Assembly: GCA_022184915.1 (NCBI GenBank)
Contig: JAGTJU010000001.1
Location: 434,001 to 498,000, forward strand
Reading direction: 5' to 3'
DNA length: 64,000 nt
Source of the DNA: Myxococcales bacterium
GTDB lineage: Bacteria > Myxococcota_A > Polyangia > Fen-1088
Shown here: positions 43,442 through 50,870 of the stretch, in pieces
Layout: each line of letters begins with the position of its first letter
Numbering within the stretch: position 1 is the first letter of the stretch
Notes under the pieces: model-generated
Seen by the model: the letters and a program-made list of their open reading frames with translations, nothing else
Told to the model about the DNA's origin: nothing
The model's database searches: none
Translations under genes and position numbers: made by a program

Positions 43442-44657
43442 AGTAGCCTCCTCGGCAAAGACCTGTCGCACACGTCCCGTCCGGGCAGGGCACGCAGGGG
43501 GTGCTGCCGGTCGTGGCCAGCTCGAAGCGGCACGCACAGGGCTCGGCAGGGGTGTAGGGCAATAGAGGGCCTCCATCCGTCGTGCGCTGGACCGTCATCG
43601 CGCAGGCGGGGATGGCCCCTGCCTTCGCCGTTTCGGCCACCAGGTCGAGTCCAGGTACGTCGAGAGTTCCGTTGAGAAACGACAGGAACTTTTGGGCGCG
43701 CGGCGGGGCCAAGCCCTCCGGATCGGTGCGTGCCACCGCCCACAGATAGCCCCAGATCGCGTAGTGGCCGTCGCGCACGTTGCGCTTGTCGAAGCTCGTG
43801 GCCGTCGCATCGGGGTACACCGCGCCCAGGCACTGTTGGCGGTAGGCCTCGAAGGCGAGCATGCGGAGTTTGTCGCGGTTTTCGTCGTAGCGCTGCGCCG
43901 ACAAAATGCCGATCGTGCGCTCGGCGTTTCCGGTGGCGTTCTCGGCGGCCACCTTGGCCACCACCGCGCTCGAACCCGCGCTGACGTTGGTGAGGTTGGG
44001 GCTGAACTGGGTGCCACGCACGCCCGCCGCCAGGCCGATGAGCAGCTGTGTGCTGGACGCGGGCGTTCGGATCGCCACCAAAGCGGGATCGGTCCACGGC
44101 GCCACCTGCTTCCCGGCGGCCGTGCCGTATCGAAACAGGACGTAGGCCTCGGCCGCCGTGATGGCCGTTTGTGACGATGCAGGGGGCACGACGAAACCGA
44201 ACGGCTGGACCATCGAAGCGCTCTGGCTGATTCTCGCCGGCGCGGGTGCGCCCGTGCACGTCTCGATGGTGACATCCGAGAGGGCCAGATCCGGAAGGGC
44301 GCCCGCGCCCAGGGTGCAGGTGCGTTCTTCTCCGTTTGGTGTCCAATAAACGGCGTCGCCGGTCACCGTGGCGTTGCCGAGCACGGGCTCGAGGGCGGTA
44401 CAGGAGCCCATGGCCTGGTAGACGATCGTCAGTTGTTGGGCGGCAGCGGCGCCCGCCAGCTGGCCGGCCACCCGCGCCAGGAACGGCTTGACGTCGGTGG
44501 TGCCGGGCACGAGCACGGCGTTCGGCAAATCCGCGCAGGGCACGGGCGGCGTCTGCGCCTGCAAGCCGGGGAGCGGGGAAAGTCCGGCGCTTCCGGCGAG
44601 CGCACACGCCAAGACGAGCGTGGGCAAATTGCGGCGCCAACGTCCGAAACGTTGCAT
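43428..44657 (-). CDS. PstS-like binding protein with Cys-rich tail
   Basis: 409 residues, first gene of the seven-gene operon. The signal peptide ends near GLQAQ. Body: VTIVYQAMGSCTALEPVLG-type fold, DAVYWTPNGEERTC, QPFGFVVPPASSQTAITAAEAYVLF, and ASGVRGTQFSPN, consistent with a PstS/PBP phosphate-type binding protein. The last ~40 residues are a Cys cluster (CACRFELA, CVPCPDGTCATGLCRGGYC), likely disulfide-linked and possibly surface-exposed. Ligand presumed phosphate or a similar oxyanion by analogy with the downstream OprO/P-like porin. Start Met at 44657 chosen for the signal; 44675 is an alternative. Confidence 0.78.
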   Translation of the reverse strand: MQRFGRWRRNLPTLVLACALAGSAGLSPLPGLQAQTPPVPCADLPNAVLVPGTTDVKPFLARVAGQLAGAAAAQQLTIVYQAMGSCTALEPVLGNATVTGDAVYWTPNGEERTCTLGAGALPDLALSDVTIETCTGAPAPARISQSASMVQPFGFVVPPASSQTAITAAEAYVLFRYGTAAGKQVAPWTDPALVAIRTPASSTQLLIGLAAGVRGTQFSPNLTNVSAGSSAVVAKVAAENATGNAERTIGILSAQRYDENRDKLRMLAFEAYRQQCLGAVYPDATATSFDKRNVRDGHYAIWGYLWAVARTDPEGLAPPRAQKFLSFLNGTLDVPGLDLVAETAKAGAIPACAMTVQRTTDGGPLLPYTPAEPCACRFELATTGSTPCVPCPDGTCATGLCRGGYCETL

Positions 44658-44842
44658 GGGCGCGCACCTTAGCACAGGCGAGCCACGGAGCGCCGCCGTC
44701 CCCCGGGCGCAGACGGTGCCTGGCCAAGCGGGGCCCCGGGTAATAAGGTGGAGCGGCCCTCGAACCGCGTCGAGGAATTGGCACAGCCGAAAACTCTCTG
44801 AAACGAGCCGTCCCGTAGAATGAGCGGCGCCCTGGAAACCTC

Positions 44843-46180
44843 ATGAAAAGAAGAACGAAGATCATCGCCACCTTGGGACCTGCGCTCGACAGCGAAGCGG
44901 CACTCTCGGCCCTGCTCGAGGCAGGCGCCGACGTCCTCCGGGTGAACCTGTCCCACGCTACGCCCCGGCAGCAACTCGAACGCGTTCAAAAAGCCCGCCG
45001 GATCAAGCCCGACGTGGCCATCTTGGTGGACCTTTGCGGCCCCAAGCTGCGCCTCGGCGACCTGCCGGAAGACCTCAACGTGCACGCAGACGCCGAGCTC
45101 GTGCTGGGCGCGGGTGGGGTTCCCGTGGGCGATCCATCGCTCTACGCGCGGGTGCGCCCGGGCGACCCCGTCTACATCGCGGACGGCATGATCGCGCTCG
45201 AGGCCAAGCAGGTGGGCAAGGACTTCGTGAAGTGCCGCGTGCTCGTGGGGGGCACGCTGCGGTCCCGCAAGGGAATCAACCTGCCGCTCGACGTCTCGTC
45301 TTTGCCGTGTCTCACCGACAAGGACAGGGCCGACGTGGCCGATATCGACGTGCTCGACCCCGACTTCGTGGCCCTCTCGTACGTGCGTCACGAAGACGAT
45401 CTCGAAGAGCTTCGCAAGCTGACCTCGTTGCCAATCGTCGCCAAGATCGAAAAACAACAAGCGCTCGATCGGCTCGACGCGATCGTGGCCTCGGCCGATG
45501 CCGTGATGGTGGCGCGGGGTGATCTCGGCGTGGAGATCCCCATCGAGAAAGTGCCTGCAAGCCAAAAGCGGCTCATCCGCGAGGCCAATAGCATCGGGCG
45601 CCCCGTGATCACCGCCACGCAGATGCTGGTTTCGATGGTGACGAACCCGCTGCCCACGCGCGCCGAGGTGACGGACGTCGCCAACGCGGTGCTGGACGGG
45701 ACGGACGCGGTGATGCTCTCGGAAGAGACCGCCGTGGGCCGCGACCCCGCAGGCGTAGTGGCGTTGATGGCGCGGGTGCTGTCCGAAACCGAGCCGCTCT
45801 TGGGGGCCACCGAGGGGCCTTCACGAAGCATCCCCGGCAACGCGATGGCCTGTGCCGCGGCGAAGCTGGCCGAGGACCTCGATGCGGCGGCGATCGTGGC
45901 GCCCACGCGTACGGGCGTGAGCGCGCTTCGGCTTGCCGCGTTTCGCCCCAAGCGCCCGATCCTGGCCTATAGCCGGGTGCCCGCCACCACGCGTCGCTTG
46001 CATCTGGCGTGGGGCGTGACGCCCATCGATCTCACGGTGCCTGCGGGGATGGACCCTGTCGAGGCCACCTTGGAAGCGGCACGCCGGGATCTGCCTGCGG
46101 GGTCGCGGATCGTGCTACTCGACATCGCGCCTCAGGACGCGCGCGGCATCGCCTCGCTCGTCAACGCCATCACGCTGTGA
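44843..46180 (+). CDS. pyk: Pyruvate kinase
   Basis: A 445-residue glycolytic enzyme converting phosphoenolpyruvate and ADP to pyruvate and ATP. The N-terminal TKIIATLGPA, substrate loop LRVNLSHA and DLCGPKLRLG are typical, and the family signature appears as LPIVAKIEKQQAL with MVARGDLGVEIP. The catalytic and K+/Mg2+ region TQMLVSMVTNPLPTRAEVTDVANAVLDG is intact, and a C-terminal domain follows. Slightly shorter than the ~470 of E. coli PykF. It is divergent from the TonB/PstS-like operon. Confidence 0.97.
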   Translation: MKRRTKIIATLGPALDSEAALSALLEAGADVLRVNLSHATPRQQLERVQKARRIKPDVAILVDLCGPKLRLGDLPEDLNVHADAELVLGAGGVPVGDPSLYARVRPGDPVYIADGMIALEAKQVGKDFVKCRVLVGGTLRSRKGINLPLDVSSLPCLTDKDRADVADIDVLDPDFVALSYVRHEDDLEELRKLTSLPIVAKIEKQQALDRLDAIVASADAVMVARGDLGVEIPIEKVPASQKRLIREANSIGRPVITATQMLVSMVTNPLPTRAEVTDVANAVLDGTDAVMLSEETAVGRDPAGVVALMARVLSETEPLLGATEGPSRSIPGNAMACAAAKLAEDLDAAAIVAPTRTGVSALRLAAFRPKRPILAYSRVPATTRRLHLAWGVTPIDLTVPAGMDPVEATLEAARRDLPAGSRIVLLDIAPQDARGIASLVNAITL

Positions 46181-46234
46181 GGATCCCGCGCGTCGAGGCC
46201 CTGCGCGACGGCCGCGCCAGCGATTAAGGAAAAC

Positions 46235-46282
46235 GAGACGAAGGGATCCGCCGAGCTTCAGCCCCGCGGGTCCCTCCGTCTC
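46235..46282 (+). terminator. Long hairpin downstream of pyk
   Basis: GAGACGAAGGGATCC (46235-46249) pairs with GGGTCCCTCCGTCTC (46268-46282): 13 Watson-Crick pairs, one G-T and one mismatch, with an 18-base loop, about 55 bases after the pyk stop. No T-run follows. Likely terminator or 3'-end stabilising stem. The rest of the 376-base gap to the next gene shows no coding signal. Confidence 0.5.
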
Positions 46283-46483
46283 ATTCGAAAACGCCATCGC
46301 ATCGGAGCCCGACCGGGCGCCTCGGCGATGCGCGTGTCATCGCAACGGAGTGGGCAAGTGATGAACGATGGAAGTTTCGTGCCAGGTGAGCCCGTGGGGG
46401 GCGTAGCTGCGGCGAAACCCTGAAAACCCGGCCGTTTTCTCGTCTTCGCGCACGCCAGACCGCGAGAGAGAAGGGCCTGCGGT

Positions 46484-46501
46484 CGTCACCTTGCGGTAAC
46501 G
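46484..46501 (-). terminator. Small GNRA hairpin downstream of the IMP-family gene
   Basis: On the minus strand, CGTTACC, loop GCAA, then GGTGACG forms a 7-bp stem (one G-T) closed by a GNRA tetraloop, about 55 bases beyond the phosphatase stop. Weak evidence; may be incidental. Confidence 0.3.
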
Positions 46502-46556
46502 GGGTTGCCTGCGGCCTGCGGGGTCGGCTGCGCGCTCTGGTGCGCCTCGATCGCTG

Positions 46557-47378
46557 CTACGGCGTGGGATGGGCGGCGTGGGCCGCGCGGAGGAGATTGA
46601 CGGTTTGTTCGTGAATGAGGCCGTTGGTGGCGACGATGCGCCCGCTGCGCACGTCCAGTGTGCCGCCGTCGAGGTCGGTGACACGGCCGCCGGCGGCCAC
46701 CACCAAAGCCGCGCCGGCCGCCAAGTCCCAGGCCTTGATGTGACGTTCCCAGTAGCCATCGAACCAACCGGCCGCAACGAACGCCAAGTCGAGCGCCGCT
46801 GAGCCCAGGCGGCGCACGCCGTGGGTGTTGTGCAGGAAGGCCGTGAACTCCGGGAGGTTTGCGTTCGGTTGCCCCGCCACATAGGGAAACCCCGTGCCGA
46901 ACAGGCCGTCGGGCAACGCGCCCACGTTCGAGACGCGGAGGGTGTCGTCGTTGAGACGGGCTTTTCCGCCGCGCACGGCGGAGAAAGTCCACCCGAGCAC
47001 GGGCGCATGCACGACCCCCAAGACGGGCTCTCCTTCGACGACCAGGCCCATCGAGACCGCGAAGAACGGAAGACCGTGGACGAAATTCATCGTGCCGTCG
47101 AGCGGATCGACGTACCAGACGAAGTCCGTGTCTGCGGGCCCGGCTTGACCGCCTTCTTCACCGACCACCCCGTGTGTCGGGAAGGTCGTGGTGAGGCGAT
47201 CCAGGATCAAGGCTTCCGCGCGGCCGTCGAACTCGGTCACGAGATCCGTGGCGGCTGCCTTCGTGCGAGCTGACGGGCGCTGCCCCCACCCTTCGAGCAA
47301 GAGGGCACCGGCGGCCTGCGCGATGGCCTCGGCGGACGAGAGCGCGTGAGGGTCGAGCCAGGGAGTGGTTCCAGACAT
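46557..47378 (-). CDS. Inositol monophosphatase-family enzyme (SuhB-like)
   Basis: 273 residues of the Mg2+-dependent IMPase fold. Metal-binding motifs: VGEEGGQ, WYVDPLDGTMNFVHG and the C-terminal WDLAAGAALVVAAGG. Such enzymes dephosphorylate inositol phosphates, or act as SuhB on rRNA biogenesis; which applies here cannot be told. Start is MSGTTPW at 47378; an upstream Met at 47390 is also possible. It stands alone. Confidence 0.93.
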   Translation of the reverse strand: MSGTTPWLDPHALSSAEAIAQAAGALLLEGWGQRPSARTKAAATDLVTEFDGRAEALILDRLTTTFPTHGVVGEEGGQAGPADTDFVWYVDPLDGTMNFVHGLPFFAVSMGLVVEGEPVLGVVHAPVLGWTFSAVRGGKARLNDDTLRVSNVGALPDGLFGTGFPYVAGQPNANLPEFTAFLHNTHGVRRLGSAALDLAFVAAGWFDGYWERHIKAWDLAAGAALVVAAGGRVTDLDGGTLDVRSGRIVATNGLIHEQTVNLLRAAHAAHPTP

Positions 47379-47824
47379 GCGGTGTACCATAGCGTCTTCT
47401 TCATCGTCCGGTAACTCGGCTCACAGCACCCACAGCGGCGTTCGCCAGGTTGTGAGGCGCACGGACGTCAGGTGCGACGTAAACCTTCGGTGAGACCTCG
47501 TTCGCGAGGTCTGTGGGACAGCAGAGCCCCTTGTCCTCCAGAACTGCGGACTCTCCTCATCTTTTCGTGGACCGCTGGATCGTCACTGCTACCTTTGGTC
47601 CCGAACGACGAAACGACCTGTGACGTGTGTGTGACCGTCACGTCGAACACCTCGCCCGCTCTGTCGGTGCAACCCCTGTGGGACCCGAGCGGCCGGTGTC
47701 CACTTGCCACGCGTGTGCCCACTGGGGTCCGAACCCACTGACGCTTAGTTCGCTTCTGTCCCATTCACGGGAACCTGTCCCACCCACGGGCAGGCCCCTC
47801 GTCTCCCTCGAACAAGGAGCGCTC
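47379..47824. other. 446-base gap with a perfect TTCG hairpin
   Basis: No coding frame with family features is visible here. A perfect 8-bp hairpin AGACCTCG-TTCG-CGAGGTCT lies at 47493-47512. Another inverted repeat, GTGACG...CGTCAC, lies near 47621-47645. The gap is the upstream region of the beta-helix gene and of the divergent IMPase gene and could hold promoters or a structured leader. Nothing else identified. Confidence 0.4.
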
Positions 47825-49459
47825 ATGCGCCATGCATTGCCCCGTTCCCTGGCGGTTGCCATTGGATTGGCTTTCCTCCTGCCCGCTCTGTCTGAAAGCC
47901 GCGCGTTCGCGGCCACCTATCGCGTTGGTCCCGGTCAACCCCTGGCCAGCTTTTCCAACCTCCCTGCATTGGCCCCCGGCGACGTCGTCGAAATCATGGG
48001 AAACGCCACCTACGGGCCCATCGCCCTTCGTCAGGCCGGCGCGCCCGGTAAACCCATTACGCTTCGGGGTGTGCCTGTCTCAGGCAAGCGCCCCGTGTTC
48101 AGCGGCGGTGCAAACACCGTGGACGTGTCGGCCAACCATTACGTCATCGAGAACGTGGAGATCACGGGCGGCACGAGCCGCTGCGTATTTCACCGGGCTC
48201 ACGACATCACCATCCGCAATACCGCCATTCACGACTGTCCTCAACATGGCATCCTGGGAGGCGACAACGGCTCGGGCTCGCTCACACTCGATGCCACAGA
48301 AGTTTATCGCTGTGGGGCGGGTGATCAGAAGCACCAGATCTACATGGCGACGGACGAGAACGCTCATCCAGGCGCCGTGTTCCGGATGCAGAACTGCTAC
48401 ATCCATGACGGCAACGGCGGCAACGGCGTGAAGACGCGCGCCGAGCGCAACGAGATCTACTACAACTGGATCGAGGGCTCTTACTATCACGAGCTCGAGC
48501 TCATTGGGCCCGATCCTCAAGGTGGAATCGACGAGCGGCGCGCACGCGAAGATTCCGATGTGGTGGGTAACGTCATCCGCAAGGGAGGCAAAAATCCGAA
48601 CCACGTCACCATTCGCGCAGGCGGCGACGGCACGGGCCAGACCTACGGACGGTACCGCTTCGTGAACAACACGATCCTGCTCGCGAAGGGCTCCGGCGCG
48701 GTGTTCCGCCTCTTCACGGGGCTCGAAAGCCTGGAGATGCACAACAACGTCATCTTCCGTGAAGGCGGTGGCGGTGTGCAGGTCCGGCGCCTCGACTCGG
48801 TCGACTGGGCTGCCGGCCGCGAGATCATCGAAGGCACGAACAACTGGATTCCCCAGGGTTCATCCGACGTGCCGGCAGGCTGGCGAAGCACCCTCACGGG
48901 CACGGACCCCGGATTCCGCGCGATACCTGCGGACCTGCGTCCCAGGGTCGGCAGCGTGTTGGTCAACGCCGGGAGCGACAACCCGCTCACGATCGGTGGC
49001 CACGAGTTCCCACGTCCCTTGGCCATGCCGGCCTCCTTGCCACCGGTCCGCGGGGTGACGCCGGTCAAACCGCGGGTCATCGTGGGCCCCATCGACGTGG
49101 GAGCGTTCGAGGACGACTCGGCCGCGCCGCCGCCCGCCGCGCCGTCGCCGGCACCGGCCCCCCTGCCGCCGGCACCGGAAGCCCCTCCTGTGCTGGCGCC
49201 ACCCGTCGCGCCCCCTCCGCCTGCCCCCGCCCCTGAAGAACCGCCGGCGCCTCCCGTGGTGATGAACCCGGATGCGGGGCCGCCGCTGCCTGACACCGAG
49301 GTCGACATGCCCTTGCCCGACATGGGTATGCCTCTTCCCCCCGAGACCTTGGCCGGGGGCTGCAGCTTCGGAGGGCCAGGGGCTCGCCCTGGCGCTGCAG
49401 GCGGTCTGGCGCTGGTGGGCCTGACGCTCGGTCTTAGGCTCCGTCGCCGCCGGCGCTGA
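47825..49459 (+). CDS. Right-handed beta-helix surface protein with MYXO-CTERM tail
   Basis: 544 residues. AAGGAG precedes the ATG. Signal peptide (about 1-30, ending SRAFAA). Residues ~30-400 look like a parallel beta-helix, as in polysaccharide lyases and other pectate-lyase-fold proteins: GDVVEIMGNATYGPI, HYVIENVEITGG, and FVNNTILLAKGSG. Then a long Pro/Ala region (about 430-500), an Asp-rich stretch and a MYXO-CTERM tail: GGCSFGGPG, hydrophobic AAGGLALVGLTLGL, RLRRRRR. It is probably sorted to the cell surface, possibly acting on polysaccharide. No enzymatic residues could be pinned. Confidence 0.87.
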   Translation: MRHALPRSLAVAIGLAFLLPALSESRAFAATYRVGPGQPLASFSNLPALAPGDVVEIMGNATYGPIALRQAGAPGKPITLRGVPVSGKRPVFSGGANTVDVSANHYVIENVEITGGTSRCVFHRAHDITIRNTAIHDCPQHGILGGDNGSGSLTLDATEVYRCGAGDQKHQIYMATDENAHPGAVFRMQNCYIHDGNGGNGVKTRAERNEIYYNWIEGSYYHELELIGPDPQGGIDERRAREDSDVVGNVIRKGGKNPNHVTIRAGGDGTGQTYGRYRFVNNTILLAKGSGAVFRLFTGLESLEMHNNVIFREGGGGVQVRRLDSVDWAAGREIIEGTNNWIPQGSSDVPAGWRSTLTGTDPGFRAIPADLRPRVGSVLVNAGSDNPLTIGGHEFPRPLAMPASLPPVRGVTPVKPRVIVGPIDVGAFEDDSAAPPPAAPSPAPAPLPPAPEAPPVLAPPVAPPPPAPAPEEPPAPPVVMNPDAGPPLPDTEVDMPLPDMGMPLPPETLAGGCSFGGPGARPGAAGGLALVGLTLGLRLRRRRR

Positions 49460-49472
49460 CCGGGCCGGCACC

Positions 49473-49504
49473 CCGGAACGCCGCTTCACGAAGGGGCGTT
49501 CCGG
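49473..49504 (+). terminator. Strong hairpin after the beta-helix gene
   Basis: CCGGAACGCC (49473-49482) pairs perfectly with GGCGTTCCGG (49495-49504); the loop itself can form a small CTTC-AC-GAAG stem. Located 14 bases after the stop; no T-run. A likely terminator. Confidence 0.55.
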
Positions 49505-49569
49505 GCGCGCCGTAAGAACAGACAGCCGTCTTGTGTTGCGATGCACGCCTTGGCTACACTCCGCCAGAC

Positions 49570-50196
49570 GTGTCCACGAAGAACGCAGCGCGAGGGTCAA
49601 AAAAGGAAGGGGAGATTCCCCCGGGCGACGACGTCGGCGCCGCCGATCTGGCGCGGCGGATCGCACAGCGGCTCAAGGCCGAGCGCACCGCGCGCAACAT
49701 GTCTTTGGACGAGCTGGCCCGCGCGTCGGGGGTGAGCCGTGCGGCTTTGTCCCAGATCGAAACGCTGAAGAGCAACCCCTCGATCGGTGTGGTGTGGAAG
49801 ATCGCGGTGGGGCTCGGGGTGCCCTTCGCCGAGCTCCTCGACGAGCACAGAAGCGAAGGGGCGGTCCTGCGACGGCAGGACACCCAGGTGCTGCGCTCTC
49901 CCGACGGGCGCTTCGAGAGCCGTCCTCTCACGCCGGCAGGCGTGACCCCGTTCGTCGAGGTCTACGAGCTGCGGGTGGCGGCGCGCTCGCGCTATGCGGC
50001 CGAGGCCCACGCCGCAGGGACCCGCGAGATCCTGGTGGTGCTGAGTGGCCTCCTCAGGGTGAGCGTGGGCCAGAGTGTGTTCGAGCTCGAGCCCGGTGAT
50101 TCTCTCGCTTTTTTGGCCGATCAACCCCACGTCTACGAAAACCCGGGCAACGCGGAGGCCCGGTACCACAACGTGATCGTCTACGCGCGCAGCTGA
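49570..50196 (+). CDS. XRE-family regulator with C-terminal cupin
   Basis: 208 residues starting at GTG 49570. An N-terminal helix-turn-helix of the XRE type (about 30-85: RIAQRLKAERTARNMSLDEL, ASGVSRAALSQIETLKSNPS) is followed by a cupin domain (about 110-205: HAAGTREILVVLSGLLRVSV, FELEPGDSLAFLADQPHVYE). This is a one-component regulator that probably senses a small molecule with its cupin. It lies antisense to the extended frame of the lytic transglycosylase, but its own family features show that this strand is the coding one. Confidence 0.9.
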   Translation: MSTKNAARGSKKEGEIPPGDDVGAADLARRIAQRLKAERTARNMSLDELARASGVSRAALSQIETLKSNPSIGVVWKIAVGLGVPFAELLDEHRSEGAVLRRQDTQVLRSPDGRFESRPLTPAGVTPFVEVYELRVAARSRYAAEAHAAGTREILVVLSGLLRVSVGQSVFELEPGDSLAFLADQPHVYENPGNAEARYHNVIVYARS

Positions 50197-50805
50197 AGCT
50201 TTGTTCACCCGCGGCCGCGGGGCGTCCTGGCTACGCAGGCTTTCGTAAGTTGCCATGACCCGCTTGACGTAGATCTGGGTCTCCCCGATCTCGGGGATGC
50301 GATCCTTGACGTGACCGGGACCGGCGTTGTACGCCGCCACGGCCAACGGAAGCTTGCGGTAGCGTGCAAGCAGCCAGGCCAGGTAGCGGGCGCCGCCTCC
50401 GAGGTTGGCTTCCGGGTCGAAGGGATCGTCGACCTTCATGTCCTTGGCCGTGCCCGGCATGAGCTGGGCGGGGCCCATGGCACCCGTCGAGGAGATCCGG
50501 TGGACCTGCAGGTTGGACTCTACGGTGACGACGGCCGTCAGGAGATGGCGCGGCAGCTTGTGCCGAGCCTCGAGGCGCGCGAGCAAGGGCGAAAGCGGCT
50601 CGTGACCCACGAACAAGCAGCGGCTACGGTGCTGCGCATAGGCGATCAAGGCGTGCGACTTCTCGCGAAGAAAGTAGGGCGAGAGCGGAAACACCACGGT
50701 GCGCCCGAGGGTGGCCACCAGGAGGTTCAGGGTGACGAGCGGCGCCAGCACGAGGGCCAGCACCCACACCCACGAGGGGAGTTTGTTTCGTTTCCGCCGG
50801 CGCAC
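49597..50805 (-). CDS. Lytic transglycosylase with run-on C-terminus
   Basis: The real domain is residues 1-190. A membrane anchor (about 11-33) is followed by the SLT family 1 fold: AVVTVESNLQ with catalytic Glu96, ISSTGAMGPAQLMPGTA, AAYNAGPGHV and IGETQIYVKRVMATY. It would cleave peptidoglycan glycan strands. After about residue 190 the frame has no stop for ~205 codons and simply reads the antisense of the XRE-cupin gene. In the +1 frame a TGA lies at 50205-50207, right after the domain. So this is either a natural stop-loss, a programmed or real frameshift, or a sequence error. Confidence 0.8.
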   Translation of the reverse strand: MRRRKRNKLPSWVWVLALVLAPLVTLNLLVATLGRTVVFPLSPYFLREKSHALIAYAQHRSRCLFVGHEPLSPLLARLEARHKLPRHLLTAVVTVESNLQVHRISSTGAMGPAQLMPGTAKDMKVDDPFDPEANLGGGARYLAWLLARYRKLPLAVAAYNAGPGHVKDRIPEIGETQIYVKRVMATYESLRSQDAPRPRVNKASAARVDDHVVVPGLRVARVFVDVGLIGQKSERITGLELEHTLAHAHPEEATQHHQDLAGPCGVGLGRIARARRHPQLVDLDERGHACRRERTALEAPVGRAQHLGVLPSQDRPFASVLVEELGEGHPEPHRDLPHHTDRGVALQRFDLGQSRTAHPRRAGQLVQRHVARGALGLEPLCDPPRQIGGADVVARGNLPFLF

Positions 50806-50870
50806 GGCGCAGTGTCGCCGTGGGCGGGCCGCTTGGCAAAAAAGCGGGTGAAGGGCTTGAAGGTTCGGGG

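Noticed and set aside
44658-44842. Cobalamin riboswitch or other known aptamer upstream of the TonB/PstS-like operon
   Set aside because: No B12-box-like segment or matching stem pattern was visible; the gap is a plain divergent region shared with pyk.
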